From Marisa cornuarietis (Eukaryota > Mollusca > Gastropoda > Architaenioglossa > Ampullariidae), in contig SMMW01000580.1 of NCBI GenBank assembly GCA_004794655.1, forward strand, positions 1 to 64,000: a DNA stretch of 64,000 nucleotides, read 5' to 3'. This document shows, piece by piece, positions 46,173-59,494 of the stretch. Position 1 is the first letter of the stretch. Each line of letters begins with the position of its first letter. Both the position numbers and the translations under genes were made by a program. The notes below the pieces were generated by a model, which was not told the DNA's origin, searched no databases, and saw only the letters and a program-made list of their open reading frames with translations.

Positions 46173-47526
46173 TGCGTTCGTTTCCTCTCGATCACAGTCT
46201 TATTTGGTCACAAGACAGTGAGCTTGTAGACGGGAAGATGTCAGTCTTATTGAGTCAGGACGAGACTGCAGCAGTTTGCTTGTAGATGGGAGCCCGGCCA
46301 GGGTGTGGGAGCGGGGTAGGAATGGAGGCGGAGGGGGGAATGGGAGAGGACTGAGAGAGTCAACAACCGCTGGCCTCCCCTCGTACTTCTCCCCCCCCAG
46401 ACGTCCTCCATCCTCACAAAACATGCAGGCAGGTGACGAAGTGTGTTCACTCGGGCCATCTTAAGCGATGACCTGTCACGTGATCTTTGTTAGTGGACAC
46501 ATGACCAGAGATGATACTGTCTCTGAGCAGACGTAGACAGGGGGAGGGATAGCTGAAGTAGAATGGTGGGGGATGGCCATGATGGATGAAGAACCGGGGT
46601 ACATCCTCTCGCAGTTTATCAGCTAATATGTTTGGACCTTAGCCTCTAGTCACGTCGATAGATTTACTTTGTGTGGGGACATTGGGGATGGTACTGTCAC
46701 GCTGGGGCCTGTGTTTCTTGAATGTTGTCAGCTCAGACCACCTCATCTCTCGATGGTGGGGGGACCACCTAATCTCTCGACGGGTTGGGGGTGGGTGGGA
46801 GTGGGGGTTACAGTGGTGTCGGTCACTCTGAGTGGGTTGAGGTTCCCAGAGGACAAAACATAAACTCTGGAGGACCTAGAGAGGACAGTGGACAACTCTT
46901 CATGCACCAGAACGACTGCGTGAACCCAGAGGTTTATAGTGATGGTCAGGGACTGATGACCTGCATTGTTGGAGAAGTGGGAAAGGCAACGGTGGCATGC
47001 AGTTGGTGTGGCGGTGAATGTCCGTTGTACTTCAGTTGCAGAGAAAGGAGGGGTTCTTAGGGTGTGGGGTAGGGAACGTAGAATGCTTTACTTCGGAGAC
47101 AGAAATGGAGAAGTAGATTGGATACCCATCAGGTTTGAAAAAAAACCAACATTACGTTAGGTGCAGACGGGGGATTGTGGGGGGAACCTTGTCTTTGGCA
47201 AAGCAGCCGACAAGCAGTTCGGCTCTGGAAATGACTTTCTCTGGTGACCGTGGGTGATGCTGACAAGCGAGATACGCCCCTCTCTTTCACACGTGAGGGC
47301 CAAACGAAGCCGCTGATTGATCTGAAGAACTCATTCCGTGTACCCCGAGTACCTCCTGTCATCCGACACTTGCCCCCCCCCACCCCCGTTGCTGTCATTG
47401 CGGCAGGCGCTAGGCCGTGTTAGTCGCACCCGGTTGACCATTCGCTCAACTCCGTAGACGTCAGGGGTTTGTAAAAGAATCAGCCAAATGTCTTCTGGCA
47501 GCCACCACCACAAGAAGCTGCTACGT

Positions 47527-47690
47527 CAGTCGTGACGTCAGCGGTCCCCGTTACAGTAGTCAGTCGTGACGTCAGCGGTCCCCGTTACAGTAGTCAGCAG
47601 TCAGTCGTGACGTCAGCGGTCCCCGTTACAGCAGTCAGCAGTCAGTCGTGACGTCAGCAGTCCGCGTTACAGCAGTTAGGAGTCAGCAGG
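47527..47690. repeat. Tandem repeat with four full CRE palindromes
   Basis: Units of 34-41 bp of the form CAGTCGTGACGTCAGCGGTC then CCCGTTACAGTAGT. The palindromic CRE TGACGTCA is exact at 47533-47540, 47567-47574, 47608-47615 and 47649-47656. A trailing fifth unit lacks it. Confidence 0.93.
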
Positions 47691-48655
47691 CCTTATTTCA
47701 AACTATCAACGCCCGAGTCCCTCTCAATCACGTGTCACGAAAAAGAAGCGGCGCTGAGAGCGAGAGACTAACTAGTAACTCAGTTGGTGTAGCGGCAGGT
47801 AGTTACGAGCGGGTGGGTGAGTCATCACAAGCACACATCTCGGTACGGTTCGATCGCTCGAGAGAGAAAAAGACATCTTCATCTGCTGAAGATTATCCCG
47901 ACAACTGTGTGGTGCAGCCTTGATCTTCCTCCGCGAATCGACACCCGATTGTCCGATAAGAAGGCTTTGGGGCGAGTTCATTCAAGGGAGATCATTGCAA
48001 GGCGGCCAGACGGGGCCTGGAGGGAAAAATGGTTTTGTCGTCTGCCGGAAGTATTTAGAAGTTGGTTCTTTTGATCTTCCAGAAGGCCATTTTGATGGCG
48101 CTGTCTCTTCTGGATTTTACTTGTCGTGATTCATAATGAGCATAGGCTCAGCGAGAGTGAAAGAATCACTTGGAAGGGAGAAGGAAGGAGAAAAGGAAAG
48201 ACAGCAACACTCACAGACACGGAGGGGTCGGAAGCTGTCGTGACACACTCACAAACAGTGTGACCAGCAGTTGTCGTGACTGAAGCTTGAGCTGATGGTT
48301 AGCCGTAAGATCCCACGACGTGTCATCGACATACCGCAACGGGGCGACGACGATGACAGAGCGTGGGGAGGTACACTGATGACGACTGCGCATCCTACTG
48401 CACGCTGCAATGTCACTGCGTTTGTTTTAAAATCTCTCACTGCAGGGCAGAGGTCACATGTGCTGTCAACGTGCTAACGATCGACTTCCAGGTTGTTGTT
48501 AGTGTTGATGATGTTGTGCTTGTTGTTGCTTGTGGTGGTGGGAGTGGTTTAATACCAGATTGTTAGAAGGCCTGTGTGCACTGTGTTTACTTCATTGATT
48601 GGTAGGATATTAAATTGTCGTGCAGGTTTTTTTGTGCACGTCACAGTGTCCCCTT

Positions 48656-48656
<1 letters not shown>

Positions 48657-48703
<47 letters not shown>

Positions 48704-48742
48704 CCGTGCGTGTGAGCGTGCGTGCATGTGTGTGTGTGTGTG
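48657..48742. repeat. (GT)n with GCGT interruptions
   Basis: Pure GT run, then GCGTCCGTGCGTGTGAGC, then a further GT run. Source of several spurious ORFs. Confidence 0.97.
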
Positions 48743-50362
48743 CCATTCTCTGGAAACAGTTGTTTTGGCAGCACGCTGAGGATCAAGGACGTGTGCGACA
48801 CGGTGACATGGTGGGCGGCTGTTGTGATGCTGGCTCGCTGTCTTCGTTCGGTCGATCGTCATCGTTGCTCAACGTCCTTGTTGCCCACGGCTGAGACCAC
48901 ACTGCCCCACACTGCCCCACCCCCACACTGCCCTCTCTCACACACGCGGCACGAAATAGTTGTTACTGTGATGAGACACACAGACAAGTCTGACATCGGC
49001 CCCCATGTCCCAAGTGCAATGATTGCATGGAGGATCAAATGTGTCCCTGTGCTCGGTTTTCCTGAGGGAGGGGGGGGCTGGCCATTCTCACAATCAGCTC
49101 GTGGCGCGAACTTCTGAGGGAGGACAGTGCTCGTGACCGGAGGTGAGAGGCGGGAGGGAACGTATCGTCTCAAACCTACAGAGAGAAAGAAGTCGGCTTC
49201 GATTTGATGGACGGCGATCCACATGACCTGCAAGTAGAGGAGCTCGACCCAGTCACGTGATTACTTGCCGAGTCAAGAAGCGCACAGCTCGCCCCCCACC
49301 GCTTACTGTAATGCTACGATGATACTAGAATACCTACAATACTATATGATAGTGTAATACCTGCAATATGACAATACTATACTATACTATAGGGGGTACT
49401 GCACAATACTACTGTACCTTAAGACTATACTACATTTACTTCATACAGGTATTTATTATTAGAAAGAGCTTATATAGTACAGAGTCTCTGTTCTTAAGTA
49501 CTTTTAACCACGAGGCTAGAGGATGCTATGAAGGCTTTACAAGTTAGACATCAGTAGTCCCTTCACTTGGTGGTTGTGGTCATCTCGCTGTACATGCTGA
49601 TGTCTGTCTCCTGTTGGTGCCCCTTGTCTGGTCAGCGTTTACCCCTGGGATGTTGTTGTTGATTTATTCTCACACAGCTGGACCCTTCCTGTTGAAAGCG
49701 TGTTTTCTGGGGAAATTCGCAACAATTTATGTTTATGTTTAAATCAGATTTATGGTTTGCAAGAATTTCCCCCCCTCTATGAGGCTACGCGCCAGTGTCG
49801 TCAGCACATGGGTGTCTGATAGTCGGGAGCCTTTGATGAGCTGTGTTTACATCTGATGAGGACAGCGGAGATTGGCTTGACGGCGCGTCTGTTCACCACA
49901 TTTCTCGGCTCTATTTTCAGACTGTTTATTTGATGGCTTGAGAGCAAGCTTTAGTGTGGCTTGCCCCTGGAATGCGGGGAAGTGTGTCCTGCCAACATCA
50001 AGTGGACTCTGCCAACTTAGGGAGAGAGCTCGTGCTGGTCTGTCTGTCCCTTCAGTCGCCGTCTGTCCGCCCGTCTGTCCGCCCGTGTTTCATATTTCGA
50101 ATTGTCTGTCTTTCTGTCTCTCCTGCAGGCAAATATGATGTGGATATGTCGTTAGGCCTGCTTCTTCGCAAGACATTTTTATCGCTGCCAACTTGTGTAA
50201 AGATGGGGATGCAATGTGTGTGTGTGTTTTCCCATCCTGCCATGACTTAAGCAACCCTTGTTTTGGGGCCAGCAACATCAGACTATTTCTCACGTGCTGC
50301 TGCCAAATAATGTTTGTTACTAGTAACCAGCATTTCCCAGTGCACTGAATACAAAAGATCGT

Positions 50363-50593
50363 CAACGATACAACACAAGGCGGGGGGAGGGGGAGGGAGG
50401 GAACTGGTGTTTAAGGCAGAATCAGCAACTAAGGCTATATCACGGCAAGGCAGCCAGCCCTGAAAAAAGATGTCACATGCAGAGAAAGAACAGCGTTCCG
50501 GAGACGAGAGCTGAACCCAGGACAGCCAACCCTCACTGTATCGGTGACAGACGCTTATCGTTGCACCACCAGACCACCCAACGATACAACACA
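50363..50593 (-). mobile_element. tRNA-derived SINE with 15-bp target-site duplication
   Basis: Element 50378-50578 is flanked by identical CAACGATACAACACA at 50363-50377 and 50579-50593. On the minus strand it starts GGGTGGTCTGGTGGTGCAAC (A-box-like TGGTCTGGTGG), has GGGTTCAGCTC as B box about 45 bases later, then the family body CTGTTCTTTCTCTGCATGTG, and ends in a C-rich tail. A second, 5'-truncated copy is at 33945-34112. An exact TSD and an intact head indicate a recent insertion by LINE-type machinery. It encodes no protein. Confidence 0.93.
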
Positions 50594-51654
50594 GAAACAT
50601 AAGTAACAGCAAACAGACGACACCACCACAAACATGAACAACGTGCAGGCAGGAGCAGTGGACGGACTTTTCTGAAAGAGCAAAGTGAAAAAAAACAGAT
50701 TTGTCTACAGAAGAGGTATAAATATCGAAAGGAGGAAAAAAGAATCTGACAAAAGAAATAGCTGATTATTAACTCTGTCACCTGCACCTGCCTGCAGAGA
50801 CGGAAATAATCTCACACAAAGTTATCAACACGTTGACGGAACAGCGACCACTTTTGCTACAGTTACCTGTGGTCCTCCTACTCACCCGTCTCCATCATGT
50901 CTGAGTAGTGCTCAGACTGTCGCAAGACGCCAGCAGACAGGATGGACAGGAGTTTGCTCACACGCATGGCTTCCATCATTTCATTAACAAGGACGGCAGC
51001 CAGGAGACTCGCCCCTTTCTTCACCAGACTAGAGGAACATGACGACCTGTCTAACTTAGTGCCATGGCCAGGTCAGTGCCCGGATGTCACACGTGTCTAG
51101 CCTCATGATCAACAACTACTGGATGGCTCTGGAGCTAAAGCCACCACGCAGCCATCTTACTTGTTACTGGTAATGACCAGTAAACCAGCGTGGCAACAGG
51201 AACAGATTGACATCCACCTTCTCGGTTTTTACATCAAAAACAGCTATATAAAAATAAGCAAGCAATGTTGCCTGTTTATGAAAAATATGAAAATATATTG
51301 GTGGGACTTTTCAAACACTGAGACATTGTCGCTTTAAGTACCCATATGGTAGTTGCCAGCTTCATGCTGTGCCATCCAGGGTCTGTCCATCAGTTGCAGA
51401 TCCGTTTTCAAGTCCGAATCAACTTCTGGTCATGTGTTGAGTGTTTAATAGTTTGAGTCCAATTTTACTGCATCTGTTCTTCTCTACTGGTTCTGTATGC
51501 CAATTATGAAAAAACAAAAAAGCTAACTCTCATGTCTCACGCTTGTTGCCAGTCAAAGGTACAAAAAAGATACATGAGTCAAAGAAGCCAGGTGGGCAAT
51601 GAACGTAAGGGGTTTACCGTGTCGAGAGCCGAGCCCTTTTCTTCCATCGCCTTT

Positions 51655-51872
51655 ACTACTTGCGATTAACCTGGTACCTATTTCTGTGTTCACCTGCCTA
51701 GTTAATCAGGTACCTATTTCTGTGTTTACCTGCCTACTTAATCAGGTACCTATTTCTGTGTTTACCTGCCTGATTAATCAGGTACATAGTTCTGCTGCGG
51801 AGCAAGAGACTTTTCCTGGCTTCGAATCAGCGACACGCTCCACAACTGTCTAACCACCAGTCTACGGAGTCT
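51655..51872 (-). mobile_element. tRNA-derived SINE-like element with internal 36-bp repeats
   Basis: On the minus strand a tRNA-like head has TGGTGGTTAGAC (A box, 51849-51860) and GATTCGAAGCC (B box, 51819-51829). It is followed by TACCTGATTAATCAGG and then about three 36-bp units with ACAGAAATAGGTACCTGATT. The 58735-58842 element has a similar head and the same AATAGGTACCTGA word, so they belong to one family. Ends and target-site duplication are not clear. Confidence 0.65.
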
Positions 51873-52409
51873 TTATATACCAAATATACAACAAGCAAAC
51901 GATAACTGTCCCATCCTGTGTATCAGTTAGTTAACTCTCTCATCCTACCTGTTAAATACTCGGAGACAATAGAATGAAATAGCGTGTTGATCTAGTAAAT
52001 CCACCAGATCCCACCCTTGTGAAAGTACCCCTGTCTAGAAGGACTATCTAACTGAAAGGTCGTGTTTGGAATTGGCCGGTGTTCACCCTTTGCCCTATGG
52101 AAAGGTGGAGAGTATTCTTAGACTTGCCACTGGCGTGGTAGGCAAGAGGGCGGGAGGAGAAAACAGAAGGAGTTCATAGACCGAGCGGAGGTTACACTGG
52201 CCCAGGTGTTTGGTAGTCATGCTCATGGCTACTCTGTCAGGTTCTCATCAGTCCAAGATTTCAAAGAGAGACGAGTCTCGTGCACAAAGAAAGTTGTTTC
52301 CCATATGTGCCTTAGTTGTCTGGGTGCTGCCTCCATTGTGTCTGCCATGGGTGAGTGTGTGCAGAGGTGAGACCAGCACCCATCCACCTGTGTCTGCCGA
52401 CCTGGGGAC

Positions 52410-52412
52410 ACG

Positions 52413-52450
<38 letters not shown>
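52410..52450. repeat. (CG)n(CA)n microsatellite
   Basis: Short CGCG run then CA run; a second CA/CGCA tract lies at 52681-52715. Confidence 0.95.
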
Positions 52451-52452
<2 letters not shown>

Positions 52453-53345
52453 GGCGTGAGCACTGCTCACATGCACATACGCATTGTTATTCTCCAAGTG
52501 GGAAACATCAAGCATACAAGCTCCCTCTCCTTTCCTCTCTCTGTTCTCCTCTTTGTTCTCATCTGTTAGGCTGTCAGCCTCGTTACACTCTGTGTTAATT
52601 GCCATCTGATGTCGGAATATCTCCCACGTGTTAACGCCGACAAAAGTAAAAGAAAAACCACTTTATCATCGGGCAAGACGCACGTGCACACACACACACG
52701 CACACACACGTGCGCACGGAGCCAGGGACAAGGTGCAGACACCACACGTGTCTTGTGTCAGCGCCAGGTAGCTGAGTAAGCTCACCGGTCTGGCAGGGAA
52801 GATCAAAGCCAGCTCAGGAATTTCCGAGTCGCGCTTTCAGGCGAATCCAGCAGCCATCGCTACCCCCATCCTCCACCATCCACTCCGGTGATTAAAGCAT
52901 CTCATGATCTGCCGACTATTCATCTTCCACCTGTGGTGCTTCAGTGACACATTTTTTTAATTAATTTGTGAAATTTAGGCGTCACCCAGATAATATATTG
53001 TTGACTGACAACACAAAGTGCACTCGTGTATATATTCATACAATACATTGTTACACACCAGAGAGCAGACGAGCAGGATCGGCGTTAGCCTCATCTCTAC
53101 AAAGTCCGTAAAATGTACAGCTATGTACCTGTGGAGAAAGAGCGAAAGATAAGTAAGGGATGGCAGTTGCTGTGATCAGGTTGAATGAGGATAAAGCAGT
53201 GTGTCAGTACAGTTGTGTGAAAACAGCACGAGACAGAGAGAGAGAGGGTGTGTGTGTGTGTGTGCGCGCGCGCGCCAAAAGATGTTTTCAGACAAGAAGG
53301 TTGCGGCATTTTCGGCGAAGATGTGTCCCACCCCCACCCCCTCAT

Positions 53346-53806
53346 TGGATGGATTAACCAACAACTAATGTCAGGTGTTACATCCCGCACCTCACCGACT
53401 GGATTAACCAATAATGTCAGGTGTTACATCCCGCACCTCACTGACTGGATTAACCAATAATATCAGGTGTTACATCAACTACCTCACTGACTGGATTAAC
53501 CAGTGATGTCAGGTGTTACATCCCGCACCTCACTGACTGGATTAACCAATAATGTCAGGTGTTACATCCCGCACCTCACTGACTGGATTAACCAATAATA
53601 TCAGGTGTTACATCAACTACCTCACTGACTGGATTAACCAGTGATGTCAGGTGTTACATCCCGCACCTCACTGACTGGATTAGCCAATAATATCAGGTGT
53701 TACATCAACTACCTCACTGACTGGATTAACCAGTGATGTTAGGTGTTACATCCCGCACCTCATTGACTGGATTAACCAATAATGTCAGGTGCTACATCCT
53801 CCCAGT
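53346..53806. repeat. 46-bp minisatellite, 10 units
   Basis: Units contain GACTGGATTAACCAATAATG and TCAGGTGTTACATCCCGCAC. GGATTAACC recurs every 46 bp from 53402 to 53770. Two unit types, CCCGCACCTCAC and CAACTACCTCAC, follow a partly regular order, so blocks of 92-138 bp have been duplicated as a whole. Confidence 0.96.
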
Positions 53807-56703
53807 TCCCACGACGACCAGCACAGGTCAGGAAGAAAACCTCCCACCTTACCGACCTCGGGTAGAGGAAGGGGCCCAGTGTGAAAATAGACAATGTTTT
53901 CTGTCTGTACACGTCCAGGACAGGTGCTGCCACACCCACAGTGAGAGGTCAGGTGTTTGCCATAGACCTGGCTGTCCATGACCTCTGTTAGTTTGTATTC
54001 CTCCTGCCTTCAGCTTAGATCTGAGACCGAACTTTCTGGAATATGCCACCTGGGTATTGGTGCCTGTCGATGGCTGCCATATCTTTCAGGTGCTAACAAG
54101 AACACAGGGTGGGGGGGGGGGCCTGCTGTCATCAGATGCCGGCTGTCGGGACTGTGAGCAGTCCTAAAGGTGCTGAGATGATGGTGGTGATGGTGGTGGC
54201 CATGATAGCGATGTAAGGACGGTTCTAGAATATTGCATGTGTACCTGCGTACTTTGAGGTGCAAGAAGCCAAGGCGGAAGGCAAGACTGTGGGAAGCAGC
54301 CTGCGTGTCTGTGGTGTATGAAGGGAGCCCATGAGCCTGTCGCAGAACCTTGACTGATCCGTTAGTACAGAAGTGGAGTGTAAGCGCACTGACCAACAGC
54401 CGCTGTATAACTGTTCTCCTCTCAACAATACCACCCGGTCTTCACTGACAGGCTGCAAGGTGCATGCACTCTAAGGATCCTTAGGATTTTCACTCCCCTT
54501 GCTATCCATACGTACGTTGACGCACGCATACACACAGATATGTGTATATACACGTATCGAGATATGCAGGCAGGCAGGCAGACAGAAATATGGAGAAGTA
54601 TCCTCAAGGCAGATGTCTGTTGACGGGTCTTCGTGTGCAAGTCACGTGACGTGTCGCGGGGATTGACAAAACACTCAAGAACAGAGAGAGGAGTCGATGG
54701 TGTTGAGGCTCGGGGGGATAGGTACTTGCCTTTCTAAGGGAAGGAAGTATAGAGGATAAGAGACCATAATTCAGTCTGAGGGCCGCATTGCATGGCGCTT
54801 GTTTGGCGCTTGGGAAAAAAAAACGGTGGCTGTGGTTGTGGGAGGGAGCTTGGTTAAGAGGGGAGGAAGAGGTGTAGAGATCGTCGCGCACCGTGGGCTG
54901 AATGTACTTGAACATGTTTGTCTTGAACATGTCTCCATCTGTCTACATCACTGGCAGACTACGACTACGAGGTGTTGGTCCTGGACATAACGGTCCTTGA
55001 CTCGAGATGCCATGCACACAATGTTTCCCTCATCTTTCTCACCCTCCGCGTGCCGTGTGTGCGTGTTGCCACTGTTCCCTCGCCCCCCCCCCAAGCCTCT
55101 CCACCCAGATTCACGATCTCACGCACCTTCCTCCACACACACACTACCCAACCCAAACTCCAGCCGACAGCACGTGCGCCTCGTGCATGTTGGGACGTAA
55201 GCATCTCCAGGACAAGGTCGACAACGTGAGGCTGATGTGGAGGCTGTTGTTTTAGTCAAACTGCTCATGGTAAAGACTATAAACATTTCAGCCGTTTGGC
55301 TAACAGTTCAGTGCACACCATTAAGTGGTCAGGGAAAAACTTTAAACGGGTGCAAAGAATTTCGACGCGTATTATGTAGTACTGTCAAGGGACTTGAGAA
55401 GTCTACTATCTTTGGTAAAATATAATATTGTGAACAACCTTGAGAAGTATGTTGTATTTTATTTTTGATAAGTATGAAATGTTTGTGATTTCTTTCATCG
55501 CCAGTCAGTCGCTAGAGGCTCCGACTGCTGGTTGTCAGCCACCCTGGCTGTTAGTCTTCAGAGGGTAAAACTGCTGTTTGTAATCCCCCTCCTTATACTA
55601 CGACTGTCTTGTCACTACATTCATCGGCATGAAGGTCTGTTACTGAATCATGTAATCGTCTTTTCAGCCACATTTTTCATGTCAACAATTAATTGGCTGT
55701 TGGAAGAATGTCACAAACAGCAGCGGCCACTGTCTTGCTTGCTCCGACTGTTGGATGCTGGAAACTGTTGTGTGTGGAGTTGACAGTTCAGTCTCTTGAC
55801 ACCTGGCTGCTGATGCCACCAGGTTAGACACAAGTCGTGTGTTTACACAAACATTGCATTGTGGTGGGCATCTTTAATTAAAAGCAGCTTTATAATGTCT
55901 CATGCGCTTGTTTGACATCCCGTACACATCATAGGAGACTAGTGTGAACTTTGACCAGCGATTGTCAGGGACCTTCTCTTGTAGGTGGGTGGTGGTGGGT
56001 GGCGCTCTTTCTCTTGGCCGTTGACACCCACAACCGATGGCCCACGTCCTCGCTTTCCACCCTGTTTGATTTTTTGTCATGGGTTGATGCTGTTACTGAC
56101 AGCCTAATCGTTTATTGCTGGTGGTTTTATTATTTTTTCTTTAATGAGATGAACATTTTACGGAATGAAATTTCAGGGTGTGTGCGTGTGTGTGGCTAAG
56201 TGTGGAGATGACGGCAGATTCTTGGATAATTATGCAGGTAACACTAGTAAGAGGACTTTTGTAGTTTTTCTACAATCGTTTCAGACCTGTGTCTTTGTCC
56301 AAACCATGGCACCCTTACCCCCACCCCACCAACACACACACACACACAACTTTTTCAATTGCTGTGCCCGTTTGAAGGAATGAATGGACTTATATGATGA
56401 CAGATGTGTTTGAGCGTAAAACTTTGTTTCTGTTGTGTACAAGTCAAAAGAAGTGTTTGAATAATTTCTTCTGTAAATTCCATGAGCTACCACCCTCTTC
56501 CCATCGAGGGGAGGTAAGTGCCTATAAATCTGTATTATTGGTATTACAATACATCTGGTTTCTAGGCACAATGGTTTATGAGGTACTTGAGATATTCCTT
56601 AATGTACTAAACGAAAAAATATGAGTCTCTCGTTCTCGTGAGCTACACATCACTTTCAGTCACAAACCCTGGGCTTTTGCACTGGGCGTACTCATTATAC
56701 AAA

Positions 56704-57088
56704 CCTGATGACACCAGTTGTACAGACTTGATGATGACACCAGCTGTACAGACTTGATGATGACACCAGTTGTACAGACATGATGATGACACCAGTTGTA
56801 CAGACTTGATGATGACACCAGTTGTACAGACTTGATGATGACACCAGTTGTACAGACTTGATGACACCAGTTGTACAGACTTGATGATGACACCAGTTGT
56901 AAGACTTGATGACACCGGTTGTACAGACTTGATGATGACACCAGTTGTACAGACTTGATGACACCAGTTGTACAGACTTGATGATGACACCAGTTGTACA
57001 GACTTGATGACACCAGTTGTACAGACTTGATGATGACACCAGTTGTACAGACTTGACGATGACACCAGTTGTACAGACATGATGACAC
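56704..57088. repeat. 23/26-bp minisatellite, about 16 units
   Basis: Units GATGATGACACCAGTTGTAC plus AGACTT (26 bp) mix with 23-bp units lacking one GAT. The minus-strand ORFs with repeated Val-Ser-Ser and Tyr-Asn-Trp-Cys words all derive from it. Confidence 0.96.
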
Positions 57089-57299
57089 TAGTGAAAGGAA
57101 GGGGCAAAGGGAGAGAGAGGTAGGCGAGGGGGTTGGGAGGCGAATAACGAAGCATATTCCTTTCATGGTCGTTCGTCATTCCCACCATCTTTCTTTCTTT
57201 GTTTCGAGAAGACAAAAGCCTCACACAAGTTGAACACGTAGCTGCACGCTGTACATTTAATGGAACTAGATTTACTACATGTAACGACCTTTACTAATC

Positions 57300-57470
57300 T
57301 CTTTCTTCTCTCCCCCCCCCACCGTCACTGTCTCACACTCTCACTCTCTCACTCTCTACCATTCTCTGTCTCTCACTACTTTTGCCTGTCTCCCTCTCTC
57401 CCCGTCTCTTAGTCTCCATCTCACAGTCTCTCTCTCTCTCTCTTCACACACACACTCTGTTCTCTCCCTG
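57300..57470. repeat. TC-rich low-complexity tract
   Basis: CTCTCACTCTCTC-type degenerate pyrimidine sequence. No gene. Confidence 0.85.
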
Positions 57471-58734
57471 TCTCTATTCTTCGTTTTTCACCTGTGGATG
57501 GTGAGACAGTTTGAGGTATGAACTACACTGTGGAGTTTTTACACAAGTAGGTATGCTGATGAGTTTCTAAACAGACGAGGCGTTAGGGAAAAAACTGAAG
57601 GTTTTTGGCATAAGAGTATTTCTTGGACACATCTTCCGATGAGTTTCACCTTGCACTGGCAGCCTGCCATACCTGCATCCAAACCTACGACTTTTTTCGA
57701 AATTGTTTGTTTGTGTTTGTTTCGAGTAGATAAGTTTTACAGCTACAGGAGAGATATTTACGAGGGCAAATGTAAACACATTCAATGATTACCTTAATTA
57801 TTTCTGCCCTATCAATGTCTCATCTCAGTAGCAAACACATGTTTTCACACGGGCTAAAACTCGGTAAAGGGGTAGCGGAGCGTACAAGGCTCTAGTCTGA
57901 TGGTAGGAAAAGATCTTTCTTCACCCAATAAACCAATGAATGAAGACAGGTCAGGCTGAGAAGCAGGCAGGCAGACAGACAGACTGGTAAGCATACAGAC
58001 AGCTGGTGAGTCAAACAGACCGAAAGAGGATCAGTAAGCAGACAAGAGGGTCAGACAGGTGTAGAGAAACTTTGACAAATACATTTATTAGACAAATACA
58101 AGATGGAAAGCAACGTAGGCGCGCTGGGAGACTGTTGAGAGTGAAATGATGGTTAGAAGATGACGAAGGTCGCTACGGCAAGTAGGCAGCGGGTTAGTGA
58201 CAACCATGTCATCTTCCAAACAAAAAGTAGCCGAACTCTTGTGGTTGGCAGTCGTGATGCCGTACAACATCCTTGTGGACACGTGCAGATCATGGGTTAG
58301 ATACAGAAAGCGGAGCAGACAGGCTTTTGTGGTATTTTAACAAACTGAGGGAGGTAGTCCCCTTACCTTTTACCTCGCTGGGGAGTGCAGTGCTAGAGGA
58401 CTTGGCAGGCCTCCTGCCTCCTGGGCACCTACAGCAAGAGACCACGACAGGAAAAGATGGCACCAGCAACAGTAGACAACACCTACGGCGTCACGGAGCA
58501 ATGATCTTGCTCCCAAACCTCCTCTTCCCCCTCCTCTAATCCCCATATTCCCCCAGATCCCTCGCTCCCCCCCCCCATAATTACAGAGTGAAATCGCCTT
58601 TAGATGGAACCGCGGTTCTCTCCCAAAATCAACAACAACAAAGTGTTTGAGGCCTCACTTTTCTCAGCGCCAACTTTTTGTGAGGTCGATGTCCGTCTCT
58701 TTTCCCTCACCTCCCCCAAACCCTCTGTAGAGTC

Positions 58735-58842
58735 AGGTACCTATTCCTGAAAAATGGGTGAACTTTCGCTTCACAAGAATCGAACCGGCGTGTTCCGAGT
58801 TGAAACGTCAGTTCTCTAACCACTCGGGTGTCTGCTCTCGTT
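58735..58842 (-). mobile_element. tRNA-derived SINE head
   Basis: The minus strand reads CCCGAGTGGTTAGAGAACTG (A box GAGTGGTTAGAG, 58814-58825) and then GGTTCGATTC (B box, 58778-58787), with TTCACCCATTTTTCAGG and AATAGGTACCTGA after it. The two boxes are spaced as in a type II tRNA. The region does not fold as a full tRNA that I can see, and the trailing sequence is shared with 51655-51872, so a SINE is more likely than a tRNA gene. Confidence 0.7.
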
Positions 58843-59216
58843 GAGATTAAAAATCACTTACACATGCACGCGCGTGCGCGCGACACAGTCTAAGTGGCAG
58901 GGAGCCAAAGAGATGTCACTAAGACATTTTATTCCGCATTTAGCAGCTTAAGCACCTTAACGTGACAGGCAAGATACAGACGGGGGGGGTGGGGGGGTGC
59001 GGGGGAGAAGGGTTGAAACGATGAAAGCTTCACCAAGATGTCAGGGATATTAGAAACTAGCGCCCTCCGCTACTGCTATTGGAGAAGTGCAGTGAGAGAG
59101 ATTAGACATCATCTCTGTAGCAAGTGGCCTGGCGTGCTGCAGTCCCGCTCTGATAAAAGATGCGGCCAGCTGCTTGCAGTTTTTATCATTCGTGTCGGTG
59201 TGTCAACAGTAATTCG

Positions 59217-59494
59217 TGTCATCCGTGTCCCTGACTCTAACGTTACAAGTCATTAGTGTCATCAGTGTGTCAGTCTCTGACATTACAAGTCATTAGTGTC
59301 ATCAGTGTGTCAGTCTCTGACATTACAAGTCATTAGTGTCATCAGTGTGTCAGTCTCTGACATTACAAGTCATTAGTGTCATCAGTGTGTCAGTCTCTGA
59401 CATTACAATTCGTTAGTGTCATCAGTGTGTCAGTCTCTGACATTACAATTCGTTAGTGTCATCAGTGTGTCAGTCTCTGACATTACAAGTCATT
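59217..59494. repeat. 40-bp minisatellite, about 6-7 units
   Basis: Units AGTCATTAGTGTCATCAGTG plus TGTCAGTCTCTGACATTACA repeat with exact 40-bp period; the first unit is degenerate and two units have AATTCGTTAG in place of AAGTCATTAG. CAGTCTCTGACATT holds a small palindrome-like TCAG...CTGA. Confidence 0.96.

Noticed and set aside
56643..57224. 193-codon antisense ORF with repeated Tyr-Asn-Trp-Cys
   Set aside because: Product of the 23/26-bp minisatellite.
58735..58842. A genuine tRNA gene
   Set aside because: A and B boxes are present, but I cannot fold a full cloverleaf, and the 3' sequence is shared with another SINE-like copy.
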